From contig MNCI01020320.1 in the NCBI GenBank assembly GCA_015680685.1, positions 221,956 to 285,955 on the forward strand: 64,000 nt of DNA. The letters are read 5' to 3'. The notes beneath the pieces are model-generated. The model saw nothing but the letters and a program-made list of their open reading frames with translations, searched no databases and had not been told where the DNA came from. Position numbers and translations under genes: made by a program. The stretch comes from Gnetum montanum (taxonomy: Eukaryota > Streptophyta > Gnetopsida > Gnetales > Gnetaceae). Shown here piece after piece: positions 46,422-59,153 of the stretch (position 1 is the stretch's first letter; every line of letters starts with the position of its first letter).

Positions 46422-47442
46422 AGTTGATGCGTAAATTTTGGTCACAACAAAACTAGGAAAGAAAACTCGTTTTAGGAGACTATTTCCTACAGCACCTCCT
46501 GTATGGGTATGAAAACTCAAGAATAGTCTTACCTAGAGAGGGCTATGTGGCCTTTTGCAAATAATAAACTAGAAAGAAATCTAGAATTTAAATTAAATAA
46601 TTATCTTCAATATAATAAGTAATTAAAAGAATTGAATTTTCCCTGGTCCGACTGACTCTGCTGGTTTATCACTACCAATGGTATCCACTGCTAGGCAAGA
46701 GGACTGTGATCGCCATGAGAAATGGAGAGAGAGCAAAAGAGAAACAAAGAATACCCCCCACAGTATGCACAGGGCAGCAACTACAGTTCTTAAAGCCTAC
46801 CACCATCTACCACCTTTTGTGCATCACCATAGAGAGGAAGATCGTCCATCCACATCTACACCACTGAGACAAGCTCTTGCCATTGTCGAGAAGACCTACA
46901 AGGATCTGATTTTGAGCCACTAGCTCCTGCCTTGGACCCTCCTCGAAGATCAACTAGAAGCCTATAAAGAAAAGAGGAAACTATTGCTTAGTGGAGAGAA
47001 AGTTGCTCCTCCAGACTGATAGCCAGAGCCTATTTTGGAACTCCCTCCATTCATCTGAAGAGCCCGCCTCTAGACTACATTTTATAGTTGCTACAACCAT
47101 CCATAATGATGTCTACGTTTCATATAACTACTATAGAAACCGCCACTGCTTCTTGTGTAATAATAGCCACATTCTTCAATTAAGTACCCACTTATGTCCG
47201 TAACCATCGTAACTTCTGAAACGTCTGCTACTAATGACCGTAACTACCATCATTAATGGCTATAACCGCTGTAACTTTTGAAACATTTACCACTAATGTC
47301 TGTAACTGTCGTCATTGATGACCACCACCCGATAGTTTAAATGCCCACTACTAGCATGATTTTTACTATGGTTATTAAGAGAGAGAAATAGAGACGTTGA
47401 TAATCATGGCCCCATGAGAGCATGGGAGTGTTGACATCAACA
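46422..47442 (-). mobile_element. 5' LTR of E
   Basis: 1021 bp. TATAAAA (minus strand) is at 47080-47086. A duplicated ~57-bp unit is at about 47199-47325. An 81-codon plus-strand frame (46678-46923) also exists in the 3' LTR (40994-41239). Confidence 0.8.
47080..47086 (-). promoter_or_regulatory. TATA box in the 5' LTR of E
   Basis: TATAAAA in ACTATAAAATGTAGTC. Confidence 0.5.
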
Positions 47443-47879
47443 ATATGCCGCCTCTATGCTTGCATGTACACTATGTACCTTTTTCACCTCTTTTCCTGCA
47501 ATAGCTACGCTCCCCCATTTGGGGTGGTGCACTTTTGTTCTCAAGTTCTATTGCATTTCTCAAGAATTTTTCTTTGGTATTCAGCATGACACTTGCATTT
47601 TCTTACTATTTCATACATATTTTCATGTTTACAGCACTATTATCAGGCTGGGACACCTTGCTACACTCTAGCTTAGTCAGCCCTGATGCCCGCACATAAC
47701 ACTACTTAAACCCCTCTCACACATGATCGTCTTAACACCTCGTAAGTCCCTGTCTGATCAACAAGGTCATTCAGGGCACCCTATCTCTATTTTCCAACAT
47801 GGCCCTTGCATGGACTCAAGGTTAGGCTATATGCCTACTAACCTCTCAATGTTCTAGCCACCGACGTTTTTGACCATCA
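47443..47879 (+). mobile_element. 3' LTR of element B, second part
   Basis: Continues the LTR cut by E. GTCCCTGTCTGATC and AGGGCACCCTATC near 47750-47785 match the end of the Y and X LTRs (CCTTGTCTGATC, AAGGTACTCTACC), and TTCTAGCCACCGACGTTTTT matches the last 40 bp of the Y LTR. The end is set at ACCATCA (47879), with a few bases of uncertainty. Confidence 0.65.
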
Positions 47880-48254
47880 CAAGTGGGACGATAGTCCTGG
47901 TAGTCATGATCATGCACAACGTACTCTCCTTGAAGATCCTAGATGCCTAACCTCCTAAGAGTTTTCCCAGGCATAGATAAATCAAGAGGCATTACAATTG
48001 TTCATTTTGATGTAGGATGAAGATGAAGTTAGGCACATACTCATCTAGATGAGTATATACCAGCCTGCATTCTTGAGGCACTAGTGGTTTAGTATCATCA
48101 TGCTTGTGAGAAAAAGACATTTTCCAATTAGAATAAAATATAAGTATGCTTAAACTATTATATCTAATTTTATAATGATTTTAATTTTAGGGTTTGTCCA
48201 ATGATGTTAAGGATTTTCACTATGCCTATATAGCACATGTTTAAAACAAAAAGA
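47880..48254 (-). mobile_element. Internal fragment of a minus-strand Athila-like element
   Basis: About 375 bp downstream (minus strand) of a primer-binding site. No coding region. Element B is inserted here. Confidence 0.5.
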
Positions 48255-48258
48255 GTTT

Positions 48259-48273
48259 CCAACAATGGCACCA
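48259..48273 (-). other. Primer-binding site of the Athila-like element
   Basis: TGGTGCCATTGTTGG on the minus strand, a decayed form of the Athila TGGCGCCGTTGCCGG, directly after an LTR end. Confidence 0.65.
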
Positions 48274-48274
48274 A

Positions 48275-49055
48275 TGATGAGTAGTGAATACCCCTATGCT
48301 TAACCATATAAATCACTAAGCATTCATGCATGATCTAGTCAATTTCTATGGACCCTTTATCTTCCAGTACATAATCCTCTAGGAAGTGAACTTATCCTAA
48401 TAGTCATTGGTTGTCTTCCTAATTACACTTGTGATATGCAAAGGTATGATTAAGTGTTATCGAGGCATATGATTTTTATTATTTTTATGTTTTATGTTTT
48501 GGGTGCTTAAAATGAAGGATGAAAGGAATGAAGTAATTTAATTGCTAATTTAATCTAACTAATCCTAACATAAGCATCCTATCCCACTTTTTGTACACAT
48601 CTTGCACACATTAAACACTATTGGGTTACCAAACGTTAAGCATTACTAGGATTATTTAAAGCATTAAAGGAAATTAATTACTACTTAATCTAGATTTGTT
48701 TAGCCTAATTAATTATTTAATTAAGTAAAGCATTGAAGGAAATTGAATAAAACATTAAATGCATAAATAAATAATTAATCTATTTCAAAGTGTTATAAGA
48801 TTTATCAAAAAGCTCATCTTTATTGCCACACACACTATTGTGCTCAAGTACAATAGTGCTTGAATAAAGATTTGTATACTCTTGACTTCTACTATGGGAA
48901 CTTAGAAAAAATATTCTAGCTTCCAAATGAAAAAATTGCAACAATTCCCCTACAACTATGATAAGACATGCCATAAGCATAGTTGGTGAGCATGTATTTA
49001 TAAGCAAAAACAATCACTACATCAATGAGGCCTAATCGATGGGGCCTAGTCAACA
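48275..49055 (-). mobile_element. 5' LTR of the Athila-like element
   Basis: Reverse-strand similarity to 13877-14673: CCTAGTAATGCTTAACGTTT against CCTAGTAATGATTAACGTTT, GCAATAAAGA near the polyadenylation region, and the same end CTCATCA. TATAAATA (minus strand) is at 48995-49002. The outer edge (TGTTGACTAGG at 49055) is a guess. Confidence 0.55.
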
Positions 49056-51599
49056 TAGCCCATTTATGATTTATCACCCTTAATAAAATGGCATGTTATA
49101 ATAATAAGAATATATGTTAAGATATCCTTTGGTGATTTAACCTAAGGTATTTTTAATAATTAGAGTTTATTCCAGCATGGAATTGTAGAGTCAATAAATG
49201 TGAGTAACGAATGCTAAGTGAAGCATGACAGAAAGTTGACTAGCCATTTATTATAACTAAAAATAGGCTTAACAGTGGCGGAAGTATTAGATTACCTCGA
49301 AAAGATAGGTTTCAAAGGAAGATAACCCCAGTAAATCCTCAAATCATGACCAAAATACATATATTATTTTGACATTTTCTTTATTAATGAAATTTCTTTT
49401 CATTTTCTTCTAAAATTTCTCTACCATACTCTTTGTGAATAATGTCAAATTATGTATATTTAACATTTTCCTAATGTTTGGAAATAGGATGTCAATTGGT
49501 ATCCAAGTAAATCATGACCTAGTATCAATCAGAATCATGACCCAACCATAATTCTATAATTATTCATGAACCATGATCTAGGATGAACCACAAGCTATTA
49601 TTAGAGGTACATCATGTTCAAGTTGAATCATACCAATAAAGAAATATATCTTTCCATCGACTTCTATGGATATCGACAACTAAACTTTGATAAGATCTTA
49701 CTATACATCAACAAGGTACATCAACTACAAAAGACTTTAATAATATAAGAATAACATTAGTCTGCTAACTCTTATCTATTTGCCAATAGTATTAGATTTT
49801 TCTTTAGTCATTAAGAACTCAAACCATTAGGTCTTAATTTAGGAAGATAACTTTGGTAATCCTTAGAGTCATTCCAAAAAGGCTATAAGAATGATCCTTC
49901 TATAGATTAGTCTTCTAGGACTTTACCTTATTATAGGATCCTACTTTCCATAGAGACCTAATTATCTAACATGGTAATAAATGTACTAACCTTCTACCTT
50001 TGGATCACTAACAAATTTATAAAACTAAATAAAATTAACATAATGTTAGTAATCCTTTCCCCAATTATACTTTATAAAACAACTAATTCTCAAATATAGT
50101 AAGAACATATCACCCCTAGTCTATCTAGGTCCAATTACTAATGAAGTCTTTTGTATTAACATAAAGAAGTCAAGCTAACTATAAATTCCTTCTACTTAAC
50201 TAATAAGTATTACTAATAATGGTTTGGTAGAAAACATAACACTTGTTAGTTAATAATAATATATTATACTTTGGTAACCTTCTCCTTCAAATTAAGTACA
50301 CTAACTTGAACAACCCATATCTCTAAGTCTATCCATAAGTAAGGTTCCTAAGGATAATTTAGTATAATAGGTTACTTTAATTTTTGAAAATATTGAAAAT
50401 TTAACATATTTTTTTGGACCCTAAAACTATATTAATTGCATAAGTCTTGTCAAGATGATTTCAACAATACTAGTTTCACCTCAATCAGAGCTACAATTGA
50501 GAAGTTATTGTCATTGAAATTTTTTCATATAATGTACCATAATTAATTAAATAATAATAATTTTTATTTAAATTAAAATTCAAAATTTCAATATCAAACT
50601 TGCAACCCTTCATGTAGATTTGCTTTAAACCTCATTCTATTAACCAATTAGCAAGCACATGTATACACATACACACACAAACATACACATAGCTACTCAA
50701 CCATATTAGGGGTCTCATTAGGTTGCACAGGGTTATGCATGCCCTCAAGGGGTTGCATAGATCCTAATATGGCCCATAGTGCCTAGCTATCATTGAAGCA
50801 ATCGAGGTTACATAGTAGTGTAGCACCTTGAAAACTGTCACCTACTATGCAACAATTTCACATATCGACCATCGTAACTACTATTCTTATTTTGCTACTA
50901 CTATTACAATTTTGTTACCATCAACCATTTCAGTACCTATTATCACACCCCACATTCTCTACTGCTATCTTCACTCATCGCAACCTTCCTACAGTCTACT
51001 AGCAATAACATACTCCTTCTAGCCCTCATGTGCCACTATTCTCCACATCAAACCTACATTTAAAATCCTCTTTAATATTTTTAGTAGTACCCTTTCACAT
51101 TGTTGCTAGTGCTTACCCATCACCACTAGTGCCTTTCTAGTCATTGTTAATGATTTCCCATCATTGTTTATGCCTTACCTATGGTAGTATCCTCACCATG
51201 CCTTAACTATCATGCATGTCCATGCATGATATTATGTATCATGTATGTTTCATAATCCACTGTGAAGGCTTGACTTGCTAAAAAATTCTAAGTATATCAT
51301 TGTACGAATAGTTTAAAAGTGAAAAAAAAAGCATGAACCCTTAACCTCTTGCTTGAGATTTGAAATGCATATCGCTATGCTATTTGGATGGATGAGAATG
51401 AAATTGATGAGCAGTGGAGTAATCCAACACCTAACCATACAAGTCATAGGTGTTCACATGTGAAAAAATCGTAATCCATGGATGAGGCAATGTGATTATG
51501 CTAATAATTGGTTAAATTTCATGATCGTTGTCTTTCCATGTGAGCTAGTAAAATCTATGGGTATCGTTTAATTCATAGTGAGGTATACAATATGTTGAT
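49056..51599. other. Unassigned AT-rich region
   Basis: I find no gene, LTR pair or RNA gene. There is a short CA-rich tract (about 50665-50690) and runs of AATAATAAT near 50550. It may hold older, unrecognisable element remains. Confidence 0.5.
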
Positions 51600-52231
51600 T
51601 GTAACGACGAAAAATGTCAGTCGCTGGAAATACTGAACGAAAGTCCGTGTATACAGTTCTAACCCAAGATCCATGCGAGGACTGTGGTGGAGAAAGAAAC
51701 GAATCCAAGGTGCCCTGAACGGTCTTTTCGATCAGATAGGAACTTACTTAATCAGTAAAATTTCTATAACAATTTGATGAAAAAATGATGACTCTTTATG
51801 AGGAGATGCAATATTGTTAATCCCAAAGAAAAAAATTGAAAGCGATGTAAATGTAGAGTGATTGCCAAATCCGTACAAATGACATGCAAGGAATTAGTCT
51901 TACAGAAAGTATGACCACAAGATCTGAGATTTAATTTATGAACACAATACATCGGGTGCAATGATTACAGGCAGGCTTTGATTTGGATGAAACACATGCC
52001 AATAGCAGGAAAGGAGATGAAACAAGCAAGGGTCAATATACATTTTTCTAGCTAATCTAGGTGCAAGGAAATTACACCCCAAGGTAGAATATTTGTCAGC
52101 AGATTATTTCTGATCAAGGGTCCTTGCCAATCAACTCTGATGTTCTCACGATCGCTGATTCTCTTTTGCTCTTTTGTCAATCTTGAAAGAGAAAAATTTT
52201 GCCAACCCCTTTGATCTTTGTCAACTGGAGC

Positions 52232-52238
52232 ATTTATA
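52232..52238 (-). promoter_or_regulatory. TATA box in the LTR of D
   Basis: TATAAAT in CCTTATAAATGCTCC on the minus strand. Confidence 0.5.
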
Positions 52239-52339
52239 AGGTTAGGGTCAAGATAAAAACGTAGTTTATGTGATGTGTGTCCTGAATTTGCAAAATGCCA
52301 TTGGCTTGATGTGGTGGTTGTTGAAGTCTGCGGTGCCAC

Positions 52340-52670
52340 ACTACCTTACGCTCTAAAGCGTAATGCAACGTAAACTGCTCTCATTGAAGCTTTGGTGACA
52401 GGCAATTTCTTGATTATGCTACAATACGCTGGAGAGTGTATTATGTCGCATGGACTACTGATGCTTGTATTACGCCGCACTATGCCAGATTACGCTGCAC
52501 TACACCAGATTACATTTCATAGCGTAATCTAGCGTAAAATTGTAAACTTACAAAAAATCAAAGTGTTGCTAGATTTTTTGATCATTTTCCGTCCTTGATG
52601 TTGTGGCGGATTGCTTTTTGACATTATGCTGCATTATACTAGGTTGCGTAATGCAGCGTAAGATGCCAAA
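52340..52670 (-). repeat. TTACGCTGC motif array in the LTR of D
   Basis: About ten copies of TTACGC(T/C)GCA or its complement within 330 bp, several as pairs around a centre (GCGTAATGCAGCGTAA). Confidence 0.65.
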
Positions 52671-52899
52671 AAGCTAAAATTATTGAAACATAGAGGATTT
52701 GAAAGGTCTAAAACTTGCCACCGTGCACCTGTTGTTTTGCTCTGTCTTCTAGAATTCATTTGTGTTGTGTCACGCATCGTGGCGGGACAGGCTCTTAGTC
52801 TAAAAAGGAACTTGCTATGCCACACCTTGTTGCACCCTTTGCCTGAATCACTAGCTTTTTGTTGAATTGCTGAGGCCTCAAAATTTTCATGATGTTTCA

Positions 52900-52914
52900 A
52901 TGGTCCCTCTTTGT
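52900..52914 (-). other. Polypurine tract of D
   Basis: AACAAAGAGGGACCAT on the minus strand directly before the LTR start TGAAAC. Confidence 0.65.
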
Positions 52915-54107
52915 TGACGTTTAGAGGGCTTTCCCAAAAGACGTCGACAAAGAATATGAAACACGAGAAAGGTAAAGGCATTAACAATGTCTGTTGGAGA
53001 CTGGTCAAATGTTGTTCTGTCAAACTTAGAAGTGCGAAGATGGAGGGCCATAGGATATAGGAGCAATCTTACAAGAGTTAGAGATGGTAGGTTCAGGGAA
53101 GACTCAAATACATGAACATGGAGCTTTTCTGAACCAGTCATTATGTCGTTTCGCTAATGTGTTTGCGAAAGGTTACGTTGGCACACTGCATATGGGGGGC
53201 TTGCAAGGATGAGTTGTGTTACGCCCATATGGCCTAGATGAGTCATTTTACATCCATTTTTCCAAGCGTTACCCCCTATGCCTTTTTTTGGCGAGCTACA
53301 TTACACCTGTTTGTGGACATGATGATGCAAAAGGATTGACTTAATGATCACGTTCTATACAAGCAGAGACGAAGGTAGGGATGATTGTAAGGATAAGGAA
53401 AGAGGAAAATAGAGTAAAGCATCCGATGGAGGGAGAGGTAGGGTTTGCACTTCTAAGTAGCCAGACTAGTCTGAGTAGCCACCTCAAAACACCATAACAT
53501 CTCACCTTCCAATGAGAGTGTTCTTGATCAATGCTATCGTAGCAAGTAACCTTCCAAAAATAACAAAGAACAAAGAGCCAGAAACAAACATCTTGATCAC
53601 TAAGGAGGGAGGCTGTTGAAACAAGTCCCATCCAAAGAAAAAAGGAGAGTATAGACAATCAAACGGGAACCGTAATAGGAAGCAAGCATCCCAATGTTGG
53701 TGTCGCAGTTCATGGAGCTACCGTCGAGAGCCAGATTCATGTTGCTCAAATGATTGGGCAAAGAACAAGTTAAATGAATTTTCTAGGATAGAGCTTGGTG
53801 ACGGTGATGGATGGAGGCCGCTAAGACTGCAGATGAAAATAGTTTCTTTCTGGCCCCAAGTGGCGAAGTTGATCCTAAGAGGTGTAGCTACAAAGCGGTC
53901 ATCGTAGCAACATCTCCAAGGGGTCAGTAGTATGCCTTTCAACATATCCAAGGAATCAGCAAAATTCCGACGAGGTAACAGCATTGCGTCTATCCCAACG
54001 CCTTGCCCATTCCATCTACTAAGGACACTGTGCAAGAATGATCACGCACTCTTGCTTCATGGATTGTCTATTGATAGATTCCAGTTTTGGGTCCTGGTTG
54101 ACCATTG
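52915..54107 (-). mobile_element. 3' untranslated region of D
   Basis: No coding region recognised between the minisatellite and the polypurine tract. Confidence 0.5.
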
Positions 54108-54440
54108 TTGCTAGTTTTAAGTCTCAGAAGACCGTGGTCCCAGTTTAACATCTGGGCAAACTGAAATCTACTAGTTTTATGTCGTAGTAGACAGTGGAAG
54201 GGCTAGTTTATGATCCTAACAGACCTTGCTGTGGGTGTCAGTTTTATGTTGTGACCCAAGGACAAGTCTGTGCTAGTTTAGTATCTTAGCATATGTGTGC
54301 TTACCTTGCTAGTTTCATGTCATGGTAGATGGTGGAAGACTTTGTCAGTTTAGTGTCTTGGCGGACGCGTGCAAGAAGTGTCAGTTTTACGTTGTAGTTG
54401 ACATGTATAACTTTGTCAGTTTAACTTCGTAGTAGATGTT
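54108..54440 (-). repeat. TTAAACT minisatellite after pol of D
   Basis: Units such as CTACTACGACATAAAACTAG and CCAAGACACTAAACTGAC on the minus strand. Confidence 0.65.
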
Positions 54441-54458
54441 TGTTACCTGAGTTTTTTG

Positions 54459-57400
54459 TCAAGTCGACGTGCAGATGTAATATCGCTTTAGATACAAATG
54501 ATTCACTGGATTTGCTAGTTCGTTACGGTTGGTATCTGCTAACTTGAATGCTCCATTTCCGTATGTGCCAATGACTAGGAAAGGGCCTTGCCAGTTTGTA
54601 GAGAACCTACTTGCCGGTTTGCAAATGGCCTTGAGAACTAAGTCTTCTTTCTCAATCGGTCATTGATGTGGGTTGTGCCGATGCTTCTGTCTCTATTTAT
54701 CTTGATATCTTTTGATGGTGTCGAGCATTTGGATGCGTTTCTCCTCCACTGAATCTAAATCCACGATTCTAGACTCATTGTGTTGAGTCTCATTTATAAC
54801 TGTGGATAGGGAAATCTACAATGAGGGAACCTGTAATTCCAAGGGCAACACTACTTTAGACCTATAGACCAGGCTATAGGGCATCTTGTCTATAGCTGTT
54901 CTGCACGTTGTACGATACACCCATAGCACATAGAGGATTTTTTCATGCTATCATTTTTTGTTACTATTGAGCATCTTCTTAAGCAGATTGATAATTATTT
55001 TTTTTGTCACTTCTACTTGCCCATTTTCTTGTGGGTAATAAGGTGAAGAAAAAGATTGCTTGATACCAAGATTATTGCAAAAAGATTTGGTCTCTGTGCT
55101 ACTAAATTGTGCTCCATTGTCAGTCACAATAGTCATAGGGAGTCCAAATTTGGTTACAATATTATCTAAGATGAAATGGAAAACCTATTGAGATGTAATT
55201 TTCCATAGGGGGATAGCCTCAACCCATTTTGTAAAATATTCGGTGGCGGTGATAATGAAGCTATGTCCTGTGGAAGATTTGGGTGCGATGGGACCTATGA
55301 TGTCCAGTCCCCATCGTTGGAATGGCCAAGTAATCTGGGTAGTGTGTAACTTAGTTGGTAACATGTGTATTAGACTTACATAACATTGGCATGTGTCACA
55401 CATCTTAACCTTGGCAAGGAAATCTTTTTCCATGTACGGCCAATAGTACCCTAAGCGTCTGATTTTAGCGGTCATTGCTCGCAGGGCTACGTGTCCTCCG
55501 CACAACCCTTTGTGGACTTTGTTAACTATTCACTGTGCTTGGTCATTGTTAACATAGGTAAGCAATACCCCATCGAAAGAGCATCTATAGAGGGTACTAT
55601 TTCCAAGGATGACATATTTCCTGGCACGCTTGTGCACTGCATCTTTTTGCGCATGTGTTAGCTCGTGCGGTGGTTCGCCATGCAGAAGGTAAGTTTTAAA
55701 GTTGTCATACCATTCTGACGTTCCTCCCACATTTAATGAAGAGATTTTTACTGCTTGAATGAAAGGATCTATGCATTCCATCATTAAAGTGGGCCAAGTG
55801 GAAAACAAGTGTGGTGGCACGTTTAGCGCCAATGTGGCCAATGCATCGGCCACAGTGGTTTCATTACGCGGCACGTGTTGGGCATCGGTTGTTACGAATT
55901 ATTTCAAGAGATCTTTAGCCATATCGTAATAGGGCTATAGGTGCATAGCCTTGCAGGCATAGACTCCTATGATTTGATTGATGACAAACATTGAATCACC
56001 TTGAATTTCTAGGTGTTGAACTTTAAGTTCTCTTGTTGTCAACAATCCTTTGAGGAGCCCCTCATACTCTACCACATTGTTCGTATAAGGGAATGTCAGG
56101 CAGTAAGCCGATGGATGCACATCCTCAGGGGAAATCATAATAACAGTGGAAGCACTGCTGCCTCTAGTGGTTGAAGCCCCGTCGAAGTATAACGTTGCTT
56201 CAGAGCCTATTGACATAGGCCTTAAACTGTGTACATGTTCATCTGGGAATTCTGTCTCTATTGTAGCTTGATCGTTAATCGGTAATGTTACTAATTGGTC
56301 AGTTATGACCTAGCCTTTGGTGGATGACTGGCCAAAATAATGTAAATTGAATTCCACTATGATAGCCTTCTAGCGAGCTATTCTACTACTCTCATACAAG
56401 TTATTCGAGATAGCTCGCAGGACATTATTTTTGCAAATGATATTGACTTGACTGTGGAAGAGATAATGCCTACATTTCTTGAGTGCAAAAACCAATGCCA
56501 AATAGCTACACTCCACTTCATTGTACCTTGTCTCATACGCAAATAGAGTGTGACTGAGGTAGCAGATAGGGGCTTCTGACCCATCGTTCCTTTTTTGGCA
56601 AAGTAGCGCAGCTATAGACACATTTGAGTTGGCTAGATAGATGTAAAAAGGCTTATCCCTTTGTGGTGGGAAGACTGTTGGCAAGTGTTGCAGCTCCTTT
56701 TTTAAATTGTCAAATGCACACTGGCAGTCATTGGTCCATTCAAAATTAACACCCTTCTTCAGGAGACGTTGCATAGGGTGTAATTTATTTGTTAACTTTG
56801 AAATGAACCGCCTGATAAACTGAAGCCTTCCTTGTAACCCACGTAGTTCCTTGAGGTTTGTAGGTGGCGTTAAACCAACGATGACCTTGACTTTGTCAAG
56901 GTTGACTTAGATGCTAGTCTCTAATACCACAGACCCCAACATGTGTCCGATTTTGACTCTGAATACGCATTTGTTTGGGTTAAGCCGTAAGTCATGTTTG
57001 AGACATCGTTTGAGGAGTAACTCTAGGTCTTATGAATGATCTTCTAACTTTATAGATTTGATAGCTATGTCATCCACGTAGTCGTTCAATCTCCCTAATA
57101 GGTAGTTACTAAAGATGTATGTCATGGCTCGTTGATACGTTGCTCCAGCATTTTTTAGTCCAAAAGACATCATGATGTAACAGAAGGTTCCCCAGGGTGT
57201 CATGAATGTCATGGTCAATTGATGTTATGGATTAATACGAATTTGATTATAGCCTAAAAAGCCATCCATAAAGAATAGGAGCGCGTGGCCAGTTGTTGTG
57301 TCAATTAGTTGGTCGATACTAGGTAACAGAAAATTGTCTTTAATCGTAGCTTTGTTTAGATCCCAGAAGTCTATGCAAATTCGTATACCTCTTGTTTTCT

Positions 57401-57985
57401 TAGACACAACTACAATGTTGGACACCCAGTTTGAGTAATCAACGACGTGAATGAAACCATCCTAATACAACTTGGTGATTTCATTACGCGCTGCTAGCGC
57501 AATTTCTAGCTTAATCCTTTGTGTCTTCTATCTAATTGGTTTGGTGTGTGGATCTAAAATTATGTTGTGTTGTATCATTCTTAGGTTTAGACCTGGCATG
57601 TCTTCATATGACACCACGAATACGGCTGCATTGTTTTGGAGAACTCGTGTCATGTCACTTTGCATCTGTTAGTCTAGGAAAGAACTAACCCTAAGAGTTT
57701 TATTTTCACCCTTGTGCGTAACCACAGGGATCTCACTGAGAGGGTCGCCCATCACATCACCAGCTTCCAGGTCGAATGTTTGCGCCAGATGTTCTGGTCA
57801 GTCCGAGGATGTTTCCAATGTTGCTATAGTTACGTCATAAAGGAAAAGGTTCATTCCTACTAGCATGTGATTGAACTGTCTAATTATCTTCCCATGCAGC
57901 CCTGTTAAGGCTAAGGGTGCAGATAAAGCTGCGTCCATTTGCAAATGGCCATGCAAAATCGTCAAAAACGGAAGTTGTTACATTG
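54459..57985 (-). pseudogene. pol: Tat-type pol of D: RT, two RNase H, INT (best preserved)
   Basis: The pre-RT region includes LTGLHGKIIRQFNHMLVGMN and VVSYEDMPGLN. RT has SNIVVVSKKTRGIRICIDFW, FMTPWGTFCYIMMSFGLKNA and LNDYVDDIAIKS (about 57066-57101), all catalytic Asp kept. First RNase H 56774-56370 (DKPFYIYLANSNVSIAALLC). Second, archaeal-like RNase H 56216-55820 (TLYFDGASTTRGSS, VEYEGLLKGL, IQGDSMFVINQI, TVADALATLA). INT has HKGLCGGH, CDTCQ, GLDIIGPIAP, TIVTDNGAQFS and YYPQENGQVEVTKK, so zinc ligands and the D-D-E triad are recognisable. End NHLYLKRYYI, stop 54459-54461. About sixteen stops or shifts are scattered through it. Confidence 0.9.
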
Positions 57986-58404
57986 TCTTTCTACCAATCT
58001 ATTGAATGATAAATGTTTATTTGTTTCTGTGTCAGAATTGCTTATCAGAGTAGTTTCCAGTTTAAGGTCTTAGTGGATTGTTACAAATACGCATGGTCTA
58101 TGAAAATAAAGGGCAAGTTAGGCTTCCTAGATGCTAGCGTATGAAATAGGATGCAAGATGTAACGTAGCATGTCTAGTGTGCCAAAATAATTGAATTTGA
58201 AAGTTTGCACAGATACTAGTTAATGTGACCAAATTATGAGGTGATAAGCCATGTATTAGTTTAGGGTCGTTTCAGACCGTAACTAGCACGATATCTACAA
58301 AATTAATGCCCTGATCTTCGTGTCCCATGTCATACTGACACCAGTGTTTCAGGAAATTTCTACGTTGATCGAGCAGGAAGAATCAGTTAGTTTCAAGCAT
58401 TTTG

Positions 58405-58412
58405 TTTATAAA
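58405..58412 (+). promoter_or_regulatory. Possible TATA box of the antisense gene of D
   Basis: TTTATAAA about 120 bp before the tentative exon 1. Weak by itself; noted because B and Y have TATA boxes in this position. Confidence 0.3.
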
Positions 58413-59153
58413 CCAGTGGTTCACTCTCAAAATAGGTTACCGATATCATGAATTTAGATCTAGCTATAGCAAGATGGGAGCGTAAGCAAAGTGTGAGCAG
58501 ACGACTTTACAAAGATTTTGTTTGATTGTAGCCATAGCACCAAAGGTCAAAGGAAAGAACGCCAAGTTGGCCAGGATTGATGAAGTGTAAGAGAGTCTAT
58601 AGCGGGCTTCACAGGCCAGAGTAAAGGCTCGGGAAGTTACTCTGCTTAATTGGTAAATCACCGTCTACCTCTTTGCACTATTGTCATGTTTGTAATAGCA
58701 TCATAGTTGTTTTTATTTTGAATACGCATGTTGTGTCTTTTCATATTTTGGATATGCATTTTGCATCAGGCGTTAATATTTGTTTACACGAGCTAGGCTA
58801 TTGTGTTTAATAGACTTTGTAATGTCATGGAAGTTTAGGGAGTATGGAGTAATACTGTGTAGATGTATAGCTGAAAATATAAGTACTGTATCTATGCATG
58901 GCATAAATGGAGTCCTATTTTTTCTTCTTTTTTATTGTTTCTAATAGTTATCTGGTATGCTGGGGTAATACGCAGTGTTGCCTTCATCACCGTTGTCAAG
59001 GACAGACCTTGAGCTGTTACAAGGGTTTGGGTGATTTTGGTCATGCTTCTCCAATGTACTCTATGATTTTCTGATAATCGTGCAAACCCTTGTGTAGCAT
59101 GATGAATGTTCCTGTCTAAATAGTTTGTCTGACCGTAATACATTTTTTTACAG

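Larger units (their letters stand above)
40741..47442 (-). mobile_element. Non-autonomous LTR retrotransposon E (gag-PRO, no RT or integrase core)
   Basis: Minus-strand element with two LTRs (46422-47442 as 5' LTR, 40741-41699 as 3' LTR), a primer-binding site and only 4.7 kb inside. It holds gag, a zinc-knuckle-like segment, PRO and then the C-terminal tail of integrase; RT, RNase H and the integrase core are absent. The LTRs begin TGTTGATGTC and end near ACGCATCAACT (5') or ATACATAAACA (3'). It lies within the 3' LTR of B. Confidence 0.82.
51600..52899 (-). mobile_element. 3' LTR of D
   Basis: Begins (minus) TGAAACATCATGAAAATTTT and ends GTCGTTACA. TATAAAT is at 52232-52238. The part at 52340-52670 carries TTACGCTGCA, AGCGTAATGCAGCG and TTACGCCGC words, the D version of the motif array. 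Confidence 0.78.

Noticed and set aside
49056-51599. Possible host gene in the AT-rich interval (frames at 50828-51022, 51764-51961)
   Set aside because: Short, low-complexity frames with no motif; the second lies within LTR D.
52634-53141. Minus-strand frames across the polypurine tract and LTR start of D
   Set aside because: They cross the LTR boundary and have no counterpart in the other elements.
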